Positions 36,341-46,032 of a DNA stretch of 64,000 bases are shown in pieces (the first letter of the stretch is position 1; each line of letters opens with the position of its first letter). This stretch comes from Bacteroidaceae bacterium (GTDB taxonomy: Bacteria; Bacteroidota; Bacteroidia; Bacteroidales; Bacteroidaceae): the NCBI GenBank assembly GCA_017631315.1, contig JAGBTN010000012.1:62001-126000 (forward strand), in the 5' to 3' direction. The translations under genes and the position numbers were made by a program. The notes beneath the pieces are model-generated. The model worked only from the letters and a program-made list of their open reading frames with translations, ran no database searches and was not told the DNA's origin.

Positions 36341-37027
36341 TTACTGTTCAACAACCATTCGTCGGACGACAATGTCCGCAAGCGGTCGGTCGAGCGAATC
36401 GGTGGGTACACTCTGTATGTTCTTGACAATAGGCAAACCTTCTATGACTTCGCCAAAAACGGTATATTGTCCATCTAGATGTGGTGTTCCGCCGCGCATA
36501 ATGTAGTCGTCCAGCATCTGCGACGTAAGTTCTATCCCCTTTTCCTCAAGCATTGACCTCACCTTGCGTATGTCAGAGCCTGCCTGCTTCTTGCCCCACA
36601 CGATATAGAACTGACAGCCACTACTCTCCATTTCAGGGTTCACATCATCTGGCTCACGTGCTGCTGCAAGCGCACCACGCCAATGGTAGAGATAAGGCAA
36701 ACAAAACTCCGCAGGTATGGTATAGCCTGTTCCGCCGTCGCCGAGTTGCTTTCCCGGCTCAGCCCCACGGCTATCGGGGTCGCCGCCTTGAATCATAAAA
36801 TCTTTGATGCAGCGATGGAAGAGCGTTCCGTCGTAGAAGCCCTCTCGAGCTAAACGCAGAAAGTTGTCGCGATGCAAAGGAGTATCGTCGGAAAGAGCAA
36901 CACGGATATTGCCCATACTCGTTTCTATTCGTACAATACGCCGTTTTTCTTTTTTCCTCTTTCCTTCGACAAAGAGCGTACCAAAACAAAGAAAAGTAGC
37001 AACAACAAACAACAATCTATATTTCAT
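36341..37027 (-). CDS. Secreted cyclophilin-type peptidyl-prolyl isomerase
   Basis: The 228-residue protein has a signal peptide (1-22) and a cyclophilin domain: GNIRVALSDDTPLHRDNFLRLAREGFYDGTLFHRCIKDFMIQGGDP (shown here as landmarks, residues about 39-85, with the catalytic FHR), then SSGCQFYIVWGKK and YTVFGEVIEGLPIVKNI. A family-typical insertion (KVRSMLEEKGIELTSQM) occurs near 155-180. It catalyses proline isomerisation of exported proteins. Its start overlaps the glycosyltransferase end by 11 bp, making it the last gene of the flippase operon. Confidence 0.93.
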   Translation of the reverse strand: MKYRLLFVVATFLCFGTLFVEGKRKKEKRRIVRIETSMGNIRVALSDDTPLHRDNFLRLAREGFYDGTLFHRCIKDFMIQGGDPDSRGAEPGKQLGDGGTGYTIPAEFCLPYLYHWRGALAAAREPDDVNPEMESSGCQFYIVWGKKQAGSDIRKVRSMLEEKGIELTSQMLDDYIMRGGTPHLDGQYTVFGEVIEGLPIVKNIQSVPTDSLDRPLADIVVRRMVVEQ

Positions 37028-38063
37028 AGCCTTTAATTATCTCTGCGACCTCCTTGCCACATTGTTTTACATTATAATATCGCTCTGCCAAAGCACGTCC
37101 GCGTTTACCCATTGCCCTTGCTTCATCGGGATGGTCAGTTATGTAAAGCAGCTTCTCTTTCCAGCCTTCGACATCGCCTACTTCTATCCAAAACCCACAA
37201 CCTTCCGTCTCAATGTCCATCGGCATTTGTGGATTGCGCGTACAAAGGATAGGTAACCCTAAGGCAAGCGCCTCAACAACGGTTGTTAAACCAACTGTGT
37301 AGTTACTCCATTGGCAACAAATACACACACATCGACTCTGTGCAACCATCATGGCTATCTCATGAGGGATAAGTCGATTGCCATAATGCAGTTCCACATT
37401 GTTCGAAGGACTGAGTGCATCAAAGTATGCTTGCCGTTTCTTTTCGGCAAACAACGTCAAAGGCAAACCCGTTTCCTTGAAAGCGCACAGCAATGTTTCG
37501 TAATCACGAAGTTCCTTACCTGTGGAGATAAAAAGCGGGAATCTCTCTTTTCTATCTTTATGGAGGGAGAGGAGTGTGTTGTAATAATCAAGATCTGCCC
37601 CCCAGTGTACCATGCTCATTCTGCTTGGGTCTGCTTTCTTCGATAGTAGACTGTCTTGCATGAGTTTCTCGGAGAAGAAAATCATATTGTCCATTCCCCG
37701 ATAGAAAAGACAAGCCAAAACCTCGCGAAAAGGGTTCTTTGCCTTGACAATAGGCTGATGATGCCAAACGACAATAGGGTGACGATAAAGTCCCAAAGCA
37801 CGAAGCAAAATGATGGGTTCAATGCCAAATGTATGCGTTGCATAAAGGACATCGTATCGTTTGCGGCAGGTAAGCACTTTCCATGTGGCAACAAGCATAT
37901 CGCGAAGCCGCTTGTAGGTGTGCTTTTGATGATGCCATATGACATCAATGCCATAGTCCCGCAGTTGTAATGCGCCATAAAGGAAGTGCGAGGAGAACAC
38001 ACCTTCCTTCCATTCACGAACGATGCGTTCTGTGTCTTGTGTATGATAGAAATATACTGTCAT
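37017..38063 (-). CDS. Family 4-like glycosyltransferase
   Basis: From ATG 38063 (MTVYFYHTQDTERIV; an earlier Met at 38084 would overlap the acyltransferase) the protein has 348 residues. The N-terminal half resembles a GT-B acceptor domain (DVLYATHTFGIEPI near 88, VVWHHQPIVKAKNP near 117). The C-terminal half has a GT4-type donor site (FPLFISTGKELRDYETLL near 185, YTVGLTTVVEALALGLPILCTRNPQMP near 265). It probably adds a sugar to the polysaccharide or glycolipid moved by the flippase three genes upstream. Sugar specificity cannot be read from the sequence. Confidence 0.85.
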   Translation of the reverse strand: MTVYFYHTQDTERIVREWKEGVFSSHFLYGALQLRDYGIDVIWHHQKHTYKRLRDMLVATWKVLTCRKRYDVLYATHTFGIEPIILLRALGLYRHPIVVWHHQPIVKAKNPFREVLACLFYRGMDNMIFFSEKLMQDSLLSKKADPSRMSMVHWGADLDYYNTLLSLHKDRKERFPLFISTGKELRDYETLLCAFKETGLPLTLFAEKKRQAYFDALSPSNNVELHYGNRLIPHEIAMMVAQSRCVCICCQWSNYTVGLTTVVEALALGLPILCTRNPQMPMDIETEGCGFWIEVGDVEGWKEKLLYITDHPDEARAMGKRGRALAERYYNVKQCGKEVAEIIKGYEI

Positions 38064-38064
38064 T

Positions 38065-39069
38065 TCATTTCTTCCACCTTCCACTCAGCCAAGGCACACG
38101 CTCCACAAAGGGAACGGCAAAATAGCATAGGGTGAAGGAGAGTATAAGGATGATGATAAGATCAGGTATGCTCTTGCTTATGTTGTGGCCAAGCAGTTTG
38201 CAAACGTGAACATAACTTAGTATTATTGGGTTGTGCATGACAAAGAAGACCATGCTGTGTTCGCCGATGAAGTTAATCAAAGGCAAACGGGGTATTGGCA
38301 ACGAGAACAGGATGCCCGAGATGCCCAACAAAGAAAGGGGTATAATGAGGAGTACATTCCAGAAGGAACCTGTCCAGTGGTTCGTTTTCATCTCATACTC
38401 GGCATGAAGGAAGATGTTGGCAAGAACGAAGCCAAGAAAAAGCAAAACACTGACGAGGAGGGCCTTATGTTTTGTCAGTCTATCGAGAATCTGGTGCCAC
38501 ATCTTTCCCAAATAGAAGAAGAAAATGCCACAAAAGACATTATTCAAATAGAACCACAAAGGGTTTCCATGCAAGAACAGCCAATAACCGACAGCAGGAA
38601 AGAGCAGTACAACCCAATGCAGATAACGTATCCGTTCGATGAAATGCATCAAAACATAGGTTGCAAAGAAAGAAAGTAGGAACCAAAGCGGACTGTTGCC
38701 AAAGGTAAGACCGTTTACTAACCAACGAAAATTACAAAATACAGCAACGGCTTTGGCTGGTCCTTCCGGATAGAGACAAAACCAGCCGATTGCCATAAAT
38801 CCTCCTATGATACCCCACGAAAGGTAGGGCACAAAGAGACGGCGGAAACGATCTTTGAGGTAAGGTAGTGTTTCGCAGGTAATACCCTTATTGAAATAGC
38901 CTGCCTTAAAGAAAAAGAAACTCATGAAAAAGAATGTCCAAGCCATCGTTTCCTTCCACCATGTTGTTCCGCGAAGTTGCGTCTGGCAGATGGCATGAAG
39001 CGTCACCATTCGGAGGATGCACAGTCCGCAAAGCAAGTCGAAGGCATTGTTACGCTGCTTCATCTTCAC
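38065..39069 (-). CDS. Acyltransferase 3 (OafA/WecH-type) membrane protein
   Basis: The 334-residue polytopic membrane protein has the acyltransferase-3 opening NAFDLLCGLCILRMVTLHAICQ at about 8-29, with the catalytic-type His, and a conserved W-x-x-x-PLWFLLSFF region (NSPLWFLLSFFATYVLMHF near 125). About ten helices are visible. Such enzymes O-acetylate surface sugars. The gene overlaps the flippase by 20 bp upstream and abuts the glycosyltransferase downstream, supporting a role in modification of an exported glycan. Confidence 0.88.
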   Translation of the reverse strand: MKMKQRNNAFDLLCGLCILRMVTLHAICQTQLRGTTWWKETMAWTFFFMSFFFFKAGYFNKGITCETLPYLKDRFRRLFVPYLSWGIIGGFMAIGWFCLYPEGPAKAVAVFCNFRWLVNGLTFGNSPLWFLLSFFATYVLMHFIERIRYLHWVVLLFPAVGYWLFLHGNPLWFYLNNVFCGIFFFYLGKMWHQILDRLTKHKALLVSVLLFLGFVLANIFLHAEYEMKTNHWTGSFWNVLLIIPLSLLGISGILFSLPIPRLPLINFIGEHSMVFFVMHNPIILSYVHVCKLLGHNISKSIPDLIIILILSFTLCYFAVPFVERVPWLSGRWKK

Positions 39070-40504
39070 GCTTCTTAAGTATATATTGTATTGTTTCGCG
39101 CATTATCTTTGCACCGCTCAGCCACACGATGCCGGCATAGAGCAAGGCGGCGATTAAGACACGGCAGACAAGAAGTAGCCACAAGTTCGTGATGCCATTG
39201 GTCAGCCACCATGTCAAAGCAAGTACTGCCAGTGTAAAGACGAGGAAAGGTACGACATCACGCAAGGCGTCTGCAAATGTTAGTCCTGTCAGTCGCCAAG
39301 CCCACCACTGCCAGATTGAGAGCCACAAGATGTTGAGTACCACAAAATAGACAACCATTGGGAGCATGCCATAAGGGTAAAGCAGTATCAACCCAAGCCA
39401 AACGGCAACGCATTGGCCTATTGTACATGCCATATTGACATCGCTTCGTCCTCGACTTATCGTAAGGTTGCTGTAAAGGGTCATTATCGGAACAAATGCT
39501 CCATGTATGCACAGCAGCGAGAGTATCAAGGCACTTTCCTCCCACTTTTTGCCTCCCGCGAGCAGGATAAACTCTTTCGACACAAGTCCCAGACCAAACA
39601 TTGCAGGGAAACTGACAAAGCAGACAAAGCGCAGCATCTTGCGAAACACCTGACGATAACGATTTGTTTCCTCCGCCACCTGTGCAAGTGTGGGCTGTGC
39701 CACCCCCGTCACCATTCCGTTGATGGTGCTCGATGCCATGTCGCTCCACTTACGTGCATTTGTGTAAACTCCGGCTGTGTGGTCTCCGAAAAACCTGCCA
39801 AGCAAGACAGAGAATGCATGCAGATTGCATATATTCACGATGTTCGTCAACATCAGCTTGCTGCTGAAGCCAAACATCTTCCATGCCGGAGCAAGATTAA
39901 ACGAGAGCGTTGGTCGCCAAGGCGAGAAGTACCACGCCATGGCTTGAGTGACAAATACAAAGCATACGGCTTGCAGGACGATTGCCCAATGGGCAAATTC
40001 ATTCACAGCCAGCACTACGCCGACAATTCCGGAAATAAGCATTGCCGTAAGGGAGCAGATGCTTGTTTGCCGCACCATGAGATGTTTGAAAAGATAGGCT
40101 CTTTGCACGGTGCCGAGTCCGGAAAGGAGGAAGCCCAAGAAAAGCACACGGGCAAGCGGTATCAACTCGTCATTGCCATAGAAGTCTGCTATCAGAGGCG
40201 CACAAAACCACAATAGAATGTAGAGCGAAGCACTGACCAGAAGATTGAACCAAAAGACAGAGTTATACTCCTCCTGTGTTGCTTCACGCCGATTACACAG
40301 GGCTGCGATGAACCCGCTTTCCTGCAAAGCGTTCGCAATGGCTGCAAAGATGTTCAGCATTGCCACTTTGCCATAGTCTTCCGGCATAAGAAATTGAAGC
40401 AAGACTATGCCGAAGGACGCACCCATCAGTTGCATCAATCCGTTGGACAGCCCGCCCCAAAGCATTCCGTCCGCAGTCCTTTCCTTCAATGACTTCTGTT
40501 CCAT
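39050..40504 (-). CDS. Wzx-type polysaccharide/oligosaccharide flippase
   Basis: The 484-residue protein has 12-14 hydrophobic helices and the MOP/Wzx opening SLKERTADGMLWGGLSNGL followed by LQFLMPEDYGKVAMLNIF, typical of Bacteroidota lipopolysaccharide biosynthesis flippases. It would flip lipid-linked sugars over the inner membrane. It heads the operon flippase, acyltransferase, glycosyltransferase, cyclophilin. The promoter element TACCTTTG ends eight bases before the ATG, so the mRNA has almost no leader. No polymerase or further glycosyltransferases are nearby, so this is a small decoration cluster rather than a complete capsule locus. Confidence 0.9.
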   Translation of the reverse strand: MEQKSLKERTADGMLWGGLSNGLMQLMGASFGIVLLQFLMPEDYGKVAMLNIFAAIANALQESGFIAALCNRREATQEEYNSVFWFNLLVSASLYILLWFCAPLIADFYGNDELIPLARVLFLGFLLSGLGTVQRAYLFKHLMVRQTSICSLTAMLISGIVGVVLAVNEFAHWAIVLQAVCFVFVTQAMAWYFSPWRPTLSFNLAPAWKMFGFSSKLMLTNIVNICNLHAFSVLLGRFFGDHTAGVYTNARKWSDMASSTINGMVTGVAQPTLAQVAEETNRYRQVFRKMLRFVCFVSFPAMFGLGLVSKEFILLAGGKKWEESALILSLLCIHGAFVPIMTLYSNLTISRGRSDVNMACTIGQCVAVWLGLILLYPYGMLPMVVYFVVLNILWLSIWQWWAWRLTGLTFADALRDVVPFLVFTLAVLALTWWLTNGITNLWLLLVCRVLIAALLYAGIVWLSGAKIMRETIQYILKKREDEAA

Positions 40505-40512
40505 TTGCTCTG

Positions 40513-40520
40513 CAAAGGTA
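40513..40520 (-). promoter_or_regulatory. TAnnTTTG element of the flippase operon
   Basis: Minus strand TACCTTTG with only eight bases between it and the ATG at 40504. Confidence 0.65.
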
Positions 40521-40591
40521 AGAAGTTTTTAAGGATTTTATCCCAAAGACACAAAAGGAATGTTAAATAACTCCGCCAAAACGCATGAAAA

Positions 40592-40623
40592 TTTGTGCAG
40601 ACAAAGAATAATATCTACTTTTG
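40592..40623 (+). promoter_or_regulatory. Promoter of the Bax-inhibitor-1 family gene
   Basis: TTTG at 40592-40595 and TACTTTTG at 40616-40623 are 20 bp apart; the ATG follows at 40673. Confidence 0.75.
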
Positions 40624-40672
40624 TATTGAATTTAGACTATCAGTATAACAGATAAAACAAAATTTGGCAATT

Positions 40673-41392
40673 ATGGAAAACCGTGAATTCAATTATCGGA
40701 ATTATTCTGCAGGACAGCAATTGGAAATGTCGCAGGCATTCCCTGTCCTCATGCGAAAAGTATATGTTTGGATGACACTGGCTCTTGCCATTACGGGCAT
40801 GACTGCCTATTATGTTGCCACAAGCCCGACGATTATAGGAGCGATTCTCTCTAACAGTGTTCTCTTCTATGGGCTGATTATTGCAGAATTCGCGCTTGTT
40901 CTCGGGCTCAGTGCTGCCATCAACCGTCTTTCTCTGTTTTCTGCAACTCTGATGTTCATTCTTTATTCCGTTGTCAACGGTGCAACGATGTCGTTCATCT
41001 TCCTTCTCTACGAAATGACGTCCATCGCAACCGTCTTTTTCATCACGGCAGGAACCTTTGGCGCAATGGCTGTTGTTGGCTACACAACCAAGAAAGATCT
41101 CACCTCGATGGGAAGATTTCTGTTCATGGGCCTCATCGGACTGGTAATCGCATCTTTGGTCAACATCTTCCTTAAAAGCAGCGGAATGACATTGGTGCTG
41201 AGCTATGTCGGTGTGATTATCTTTGTAGGACTCACAGCATGGGATTCGCAAAAGATAAAGCACATGCTCATGCAAGCCCCCGACGTCAGTGAAGGCACAC
41301 AGAAATTAGCGCTTCTTGGAGCGCTGACACTCTATTTGGACTTCATCAACCTGTTCATCTATTTGCTGCGCATCTTTGGAAAAAGAAGATAA
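40673..41392 (+). CDS. Bax inhibitor-1/YccA family membrane protein
   Basis: The 239-residue protein starts at ATG 40673 (a TTG nine bases earlier is in frame but unnecessary). It has seven hydrophobic helices after a soluble N-terminus (MENREFNYRNYSAGQQLEMSQ) and the family end GLTAWDSQKIKHMLMQAP...LYLDFINLFIYLLRIFGKRR with the conserved Asp residues. YccA in E. coli modulates FtsH; other members are proton-sensitive calcium channels. Single gene with its own promoter. Confidence 0.93.
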   Translation: MENREFNYRNYSAGQQLEMSQAFPVLMRKVYVWMTLALAITGMTAYYVATSPTIIGAILSNSVLFYGLIIAEFALVLGLSAAINRLSLFSATLMFILYSVVNGATMSFIFLLYEMTSIATVFFITAGTFGAMAVVGYTTKKDLTSMGRFLFMGLIGLVIASLVNIFLKSSGMTLVLSYVGVIIFVGLTAWDSQKIKHMLMQAPDVSEGTQKLALLGALTLYLDFINLFIYLLRIFGKRR

Positions 41393-41526
41393 CAGCTTGC
41401 TCTTCCCATTCTGACCTCTTTCCTAAATTGCACAGACAATATTATACATTTGTCAACCATTTTGGCGTTTCCGCTTACATTTTGCTACACCATAAACCAA
41501 CGCAAAACGGCGCGAAATAGAATAAA

Positions 41527-41702
41527 ATGCGGCAAGTTTACAAACTCTGCATGTATAGTCGGGCGATTTCTCCAGTGAAGTTGTCCGACTATACACGTTA
41601 AGTTTGCAATTCATCCACGTTAAAATCGGCAGAAGACCACGCCTAATAATGCCGTTTTACGCGTTAAAATGGGCCATTTTACTTGTCAAAATCAATGAAT
41701 CG
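41527..41702. repeat. 22-bp-period intergenic array, ACACGTTAAGTT family, eight units
   Basis: Units start at 41527, 41549, 41571, 41593, 41615, 41637, 41659 and 41681. Best cores: ACACGTTAAGTT at 41593, CCACGTTAAAAT at 41615, ACGCGTTAAAAT at 41659; others have drifted (TCCAGTGAAGTT at 41571) but keep position. The array lies in the 633-bp gap 41393-42025 between the Bax-inhibitor family gene and V-ATPase subunit D. Besides the promoter at 41999 I see nothing else in the gap. Confidence 0.82.
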
Positions 41703-41998
41703 GCACACCTTTTTAAGCTTCGGAATTCGCAATCGTCTGAACTTCAACATGATGCTAAAACATCTTTTCCTTGCGACAAAACACCCCCAAGCACTGCCCG
41801 ACGATTTTTAAGCGATTCTCGCGAGCCAAAGCAAAAGCAAAAAGAAAGATAATCTGTGTTTTTAGTTACAAAATGTCAATCGTTATATTACAAATTACAA
41901 CTTGGCAGAAGAAAACACACCAAATGCGATTTCGCCTAAGCACAAAGCCTTTTTGAATAATTTTGAAACTTGAATTTTGTTATTTGAATTAATAGTTG

Positions 41999-42006
41999 TA
42001 CCTTTG
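41999..42006 (+). promoter_or_regulatory. TAnnTTTG element of the V-ATPase D-I-K operon
   Basis: TACCTTTG lies 19 bases before the ATG at 42026, so the D-I-K genes have their own start of transcription. Confidence 0.7.
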
Positions 42007-42025
42007 TGCTCGCAATTACAACATT

Positions 42026-42631
42026 ATGGCAATAAAGTTTCAATATAACAAAACCTCGTTGCAGCAAATAGAAAAAGCTCTCAAGATGCGTCAGCGCACA
42101 CTGCCCATCATCAAGAGTAAAGAAACAGCACTGCGACTGGAGGTAAAGAAATGTAAAGAAGAAGCCGACGAACTGGAACGCAAACTACAGAGCCAGATCG
42201 AAGGCTACGAGAGGATGTACGCCCTCTGGGGCGAGTTCGACACCACACTTGTCAGTTTGGACGACGTGGAACTCAGCGTCAAGAAGATAGCCGGCGTGCG
42301 TGTTCCCATATTGAGCAACATCAGCCTGAAGGTGAAACCCTTCGGCTTGTTCAGCGCCCCAAAGTGGTACTTCGACGGCATCAAACTCCTGCAAGGCCTC
42401 GCCAAGACTGCCGTTGAACGCGAATTCGTCTTCGCAAAACTGCACCTGCTCGACCATGCACGCAAAAAAACAACGCAAAAAGTAAACCTCTTCGAGAAGG
42501 TACAGATACCCGGATACCAAGAGGCAGTACGCAAAATCAAGCGCTTCATGGAAGACGAGGAAAACCTCTCCAAGTCATCACAAAAGATACTCAAGTCACT
42601 GCAGGAGAAGAGAAAGGAGGACGTGGCATGA
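42026..42631 (+). CDS. atpD: V-type ATP synthase subunit D
   Basis: Subunit D is the central rotor stalk of V/A-type ATPases. From ATG 42026 (MAIKFQYNKTSLQQ) the protein has 201 residues, is almost wholly helical and Lys/Glu-rich, with a long N-terminal coiled coil (about 10-75), a short central region (VRVPILSNISL) and a C-terminal coiled coil ending KKTTQKVNLFEKVQIPGYQEAVRKI, the family's conserved segment. Its stop overlaps the ATG of subunit I (42628-42631). The usual Bacteroidota operon runs E, small protein, A, B, D, I, K; here nothing of E, A or B lies upstream. Confidence 0.92.
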   Translation: MAIKFQYNKTSLQQIEKALKMRQRTLPIIKSKETALRLEVKKCKEEADELERKLQSQIEGYERMYALWGEFDTTLVSLDDVELSVKKIAGVRVPILSNISLKVKPFGLFSAPKWYFDGIKLLQGLAKTAVEREFVFAKLHLLDHARKKTTQKVNLFEKVQIPGYQEAVRKIKRFMEDEENLSKSSQKILKSLQEKRKEDVA

Positions 42632-44502
42632 TAGAGAAAATGAAAAAGCTCACCTTCCTGGTGACGCAAAAAGAATATGACGGATTTATCGACGGCCTGC
42701 GAGAGCAAGGCGTAGTGCATATCCAGCAACTCAAGCAAGGCCAAACAAGTCCTGCCCTGCAAAAAGCCCTCGAAGAAAGACAGCGCTATCAACAAGCCCT
42801 CGACTATCTCAAAATCTCACTCAGTGCTTGGGGAAAAGAAACACATGAGACCTCCACACCCGCCAAAGAATGGGAAAACAATCCGGAAGGCTCACTCCTT
42901 GACCATATTGAAAAGCTGAAATCGGCTGAACTTTCCATTCGTCATACAATCGACGAGGCAGAGAAAAATATCCAAAAGCTTGAGCCCTGGGGCAACTTCG
43001 ACTGGGGGAAAATTCAACAACTCCAGCAAGAATCGGGGCTGCAAGTGTATTTCTATGCCTGCGCAGCAAAGTCATTCCAAGCAGAATGGGCAGACAAGTA
43101 TTTCGCAACACCCATCGACGAATACCGCAAACGCACCTACTTCATGGCATTCTCCGACGTTGAGCCCAACATCAAGGCCGAACGTCTCGAACTGCCGGCA
43201 GGTTCGCTCGAACAATATCGCCAAGAGGCAATAGAAGCAAAGAAAGCCCTTCAAGAGAATCACGACCAAATCTGCCAACTGGCTCGTCTGCGTAAAAACG
43301 AACTCGAAAAAGGCCTCGAACAGGCTCAAAGCGAAATACAACTGCGACAAGTGGAGCTTTCAGACGAAAGCATTGCCGAAGGTGCAGTACGACTCCTCAT
43401 TGGCTGGACACTGGAAGAAAAAGCCACGGACATCGCCAAATGGCTCGACGAAAAGCAAGTTTACTACGAACTGGAAGACCCTGCCTACGAGGACGAAGTG
43501 CCTGTCAAGATAACCAACGACGGCTACACCCGCCTATTTGAGCCAATCTTGCGCATGTACTCGCTCCCCAACTATCGCGACATCGACCCAAGTCTCTTCT
43601 TTGCACCGTTCTTCATGCTCTTCTTCGGACTCTGCCTGGGCGATGGCGGCTATGGACTTATCGTATTGTTGGGTGGCATATACCTCGCTCTGAAAGGCAG
43701 CAACGACATCAAAAGTTACGGACGACTCGGCATTTGGCTGGGATTGACGACAACCATTTGCGGTCTGCTGACTGGCACCGTCTTCGGCATCGACCTTACT
43801 CAACAGGACTGGGCAATCCTTGCTCCCGTCAAGCCCTACTTCATAAACGACAATGGTATCGGCCCCATCTTCGGCTACTCGCCCATGATGGTAATCTCCG
43901 TCATCATCGGCCTTGTACAAGTCCTCTTGGGTATGGTACTCAAAGGCTGTAAGGCATGGAAGAACTTTGGCTTCGCTTATGCCATCGGAACCTTCTCATG
44001 GGTGATTGCTCTGCTCGCTGCTATCGTTCTCTTTGGCTTACCCGCTTGCGGAATCATGCTGCCACAAGGACTGATTTATGCGCTCTATGGCATCATCGCT
44101 CTCAGTGTCGTCGGTATATTCCTATATAATAATCCGTCCGCATACAAGAATCCCATTCTCGGTCCACTGCTCAACATCGGTGGTGGTGTATGGGAAACCT
44201 ACGGAATGGCTACCGGTTTGCTTGGCGACTTACTCAGTTACATCCGTCTCTTTGCACTTGGTCTGACAGGTGGTGTGCTCGGCAGCGTGTTCAATGCCCT
44301 CGCATACGACATGACATCAAGCCTGCCTTGGTTTGTGCGTTGGCTGCCAATGATACTCATCCTGCTTGCAGGACACGGCATCACCTTTGCGCTGAGCATG
44401 ATTAGTGCTTTCGTGCATCCAATGCGTCTGACATTTGTTGAATTCTTCAAGAATGCAGACTTCAGTGGTGGCGGCAAGGAATATACACCTTTCAAAAAGT
44501 AA
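42628..44502 (+). CDS. atpI: V-type ATP synthase subunit I (a-like stator)
   Basis: The 624-residue protein has a soluble N-terminal half (1-310) with long coiled-coil segments (about 45-115 and 195-245) and a membrane half with about seven or eight helices, starting at LFFAPFFMLFFGLCLGDGGYGLIVLL near 323, a strongly conserved family segment. SYIRLFALGLTGGVLGSVFN near 535 carries the essential-type Arg facing the rotor ring. It forms the ion path with the K ring. Length is typical. It lies between subunits D (overlap) and K (50-bp gap). Confidence 0.95.
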   Translation: MIEKMKKLTFLVTQKEYDGFIDGLREQGVVHIQQLKQGQTSPALQKALEERQRYQQALDYLKISLSAWGKETHETSTPAKEWENNPEGSLLDHIEKLKSAELSIRHTIDEAEKNIQKLEPWGNFDWGKIQQLQQESGLQVYFYACAAKSFQAEWADKYFATPIDEYRKRTYFMAFSDVEPNIKAERLELPAGSLEQYRQEAIEAKKALQENHDQICQLARLRKNELEKGLEQAQSEIQLRQVELSDESIAEGAVRLLIGWTLEEKATDIAKWLDEKQVYYELEDPAYEDEVPVKITNDGYTRLFEPILRMYSLPNYRDIDPSLFFAPFFMLFFGLCLGDGGYGLIVLLGGIYLALKGSNDIKSYGRLGIWLGLTTTICGLLTGTVFGIDLTQQDWAILAPVKPYFINDNGIGPIFGYSPMMVISVIIGLVQVLLGMVLKGCKAWKNFGFAYAIGTFSWVIALLAAIVLFGLPACGIMLPQGLIYALYGIIALSVVGIFLYNNPSAYKNPILGPLLNIGGGVWETYGMATGLLGDLLSYIRLFALGLTGGVLGSVFNALAYDMTSSLPWFVRWLPMILILLAGHGITFALSMISAFVHPMRLTFVEFFKNADFSGGGKEYTPFKK

Positions 44503-44528
44503 CACAGAAGGAAATACAAAACATCTAA

Positions 44529-44996
<468 letters not shown>

Positions 44997-45019
44997 TTAT
45001 CACCCTAAAGAATTAAACA

Positions 45020-45934
45020 ATGAAACCTACATTATTCCTCCTTGCTGCAGGTATGGGGAGCCGTTATGGTGGTCTCAAGCAGCTCGACACACTTGGTCCT
45101 CAAGGACAAAGCATCATGGATTACAGCATTTATGACGCAATCCAGGCTGGCTTTGGCAAAATTGTATGGGTCATCCGTCGAGACTTTGAAGAGCAGTTCC
45201 GCACGCAGATTCTTGCCAAGTACGAAGGTCACGTTCCCTGCGAACTCTGCTTCCAAAGCATCGATGCATTGCCCGAAGGTTTTACTGTTCCAGAAGGTCG
45301 CGAAAAACCCTGGGGCACAAACCATGCAGTGCTGATGGGCAAGGATGTCATCAAAGAGCCATTTGCCGTGCTCAACTGTGATGACTTCTATGATCGCGAC
45401 GCTTTCCGCGTAATGGCTAAATTCCTTAGCGAATTACCAGAAGGCAGCAAAGGCAAATACGCAATGGTAGGCTTCCGCGTTGACAACACATTGAGCGAAA
45501 GCGGCACCGTAAGCCGTGGCATTTGCGAAAACGACGAGAAAACACATTTGCTCACAGGTGTTGTTGAACGCACAAAGATAGAACGCCATAATGGTGTCGT
45601 ACAGTATCTAGACGAGAACAACGAATGGGTAAGCATCCCTGACACTACTCCTGTCAGCATGAACTTCTGGGGCTTCACTCCCGACTACTTCGAACACAGT
45701 GAAGCATACTTCAAGGAGTTCCTTGCCGACCCAAAGAACCAGGCTAATCTCAAGAGTGAGTTCTTCATTCCATTGATGGTTGACTACCTCATCAAGAAAG
45801 GAGAAGCTACTTGCGAAGTTCTTGACACCACAAGCAAATGGTTCGGTGTTACCTATCCTGAGGATCGTCCAGAGGTGGTTGCAAAACTTGTTGCACTCCA
45901 CGAAGCAGGACAATATCCCGCACAAATGTTCTAA
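45020..45934 (+). CDS. Sugar-phosphate nucleotidyltransferase family protein
   Basis: The 304-residue protein opens with the nucleotide-binding signature LLAAGMGSRYGGLKQL (7-22) and has the metal-site region VLNCDDFYDRDAF near 115. It is a Rossmann-like NTP transferase of the kind that Bacteroidota carry next to aminoglycoside-phosphotransferase-like sugar kinases (the MurU/AmgK type of salvage), but no kinase is adjacent here. It follows atpK by 23 bp and precedes a terminator, so it may be cotranscribed with the V-ATPase genes, without obvious link in function. Sugar and nucleotide are not determinable. Confidence 0.82.
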   Translation: MKPTLFLLAAGMGSRYGGLKQLDTLGPQGQSIMDYSIYDAIQAGFGKIVWVIRRDFEEQFRTQILAKYEGHVPCELCFQSIDALPEGFTVPEGREKPWGTNHAVLMGKDVIKEPFAVLNCDDFYDRDAFRVMAKFLSELPEGSKGKYAMVGFRVDNTLSESGTVSRGICENDEKTHLLTGVVERTKIERHNGVVQYLDENNEWVSIPDTTPVSMNFWGFTPDYFEHSEAYFKEFLADPKNQANLKSEFFIPLMVDYLIKKGEATCEVLDTTSKWFGVTYPEDRPEVVAKLVALHEAGQYPAQMF

Positions 45935-45943
45935 AAACACATC

Positions 45944-45990
45944 AAGCCCCCTTCGCGCTTTCGCTTACGAAAACAGAAGGGGGCTTATTA
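45944..45990 (+). terminator. Terminator after the nucleotidyltransferase gene
   Basis: AAGCCCCCTTC at 45944-45954 pairs with GAAGGGGGCTT at 45976-45986, followed by ATTATAT. The loop is 21 bases. Confidence 0.85.
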
Positions 45991-46032
45991 TATTCAATAG
46001 GACTACACTACCTAACTATTATTCTCCCCCAC

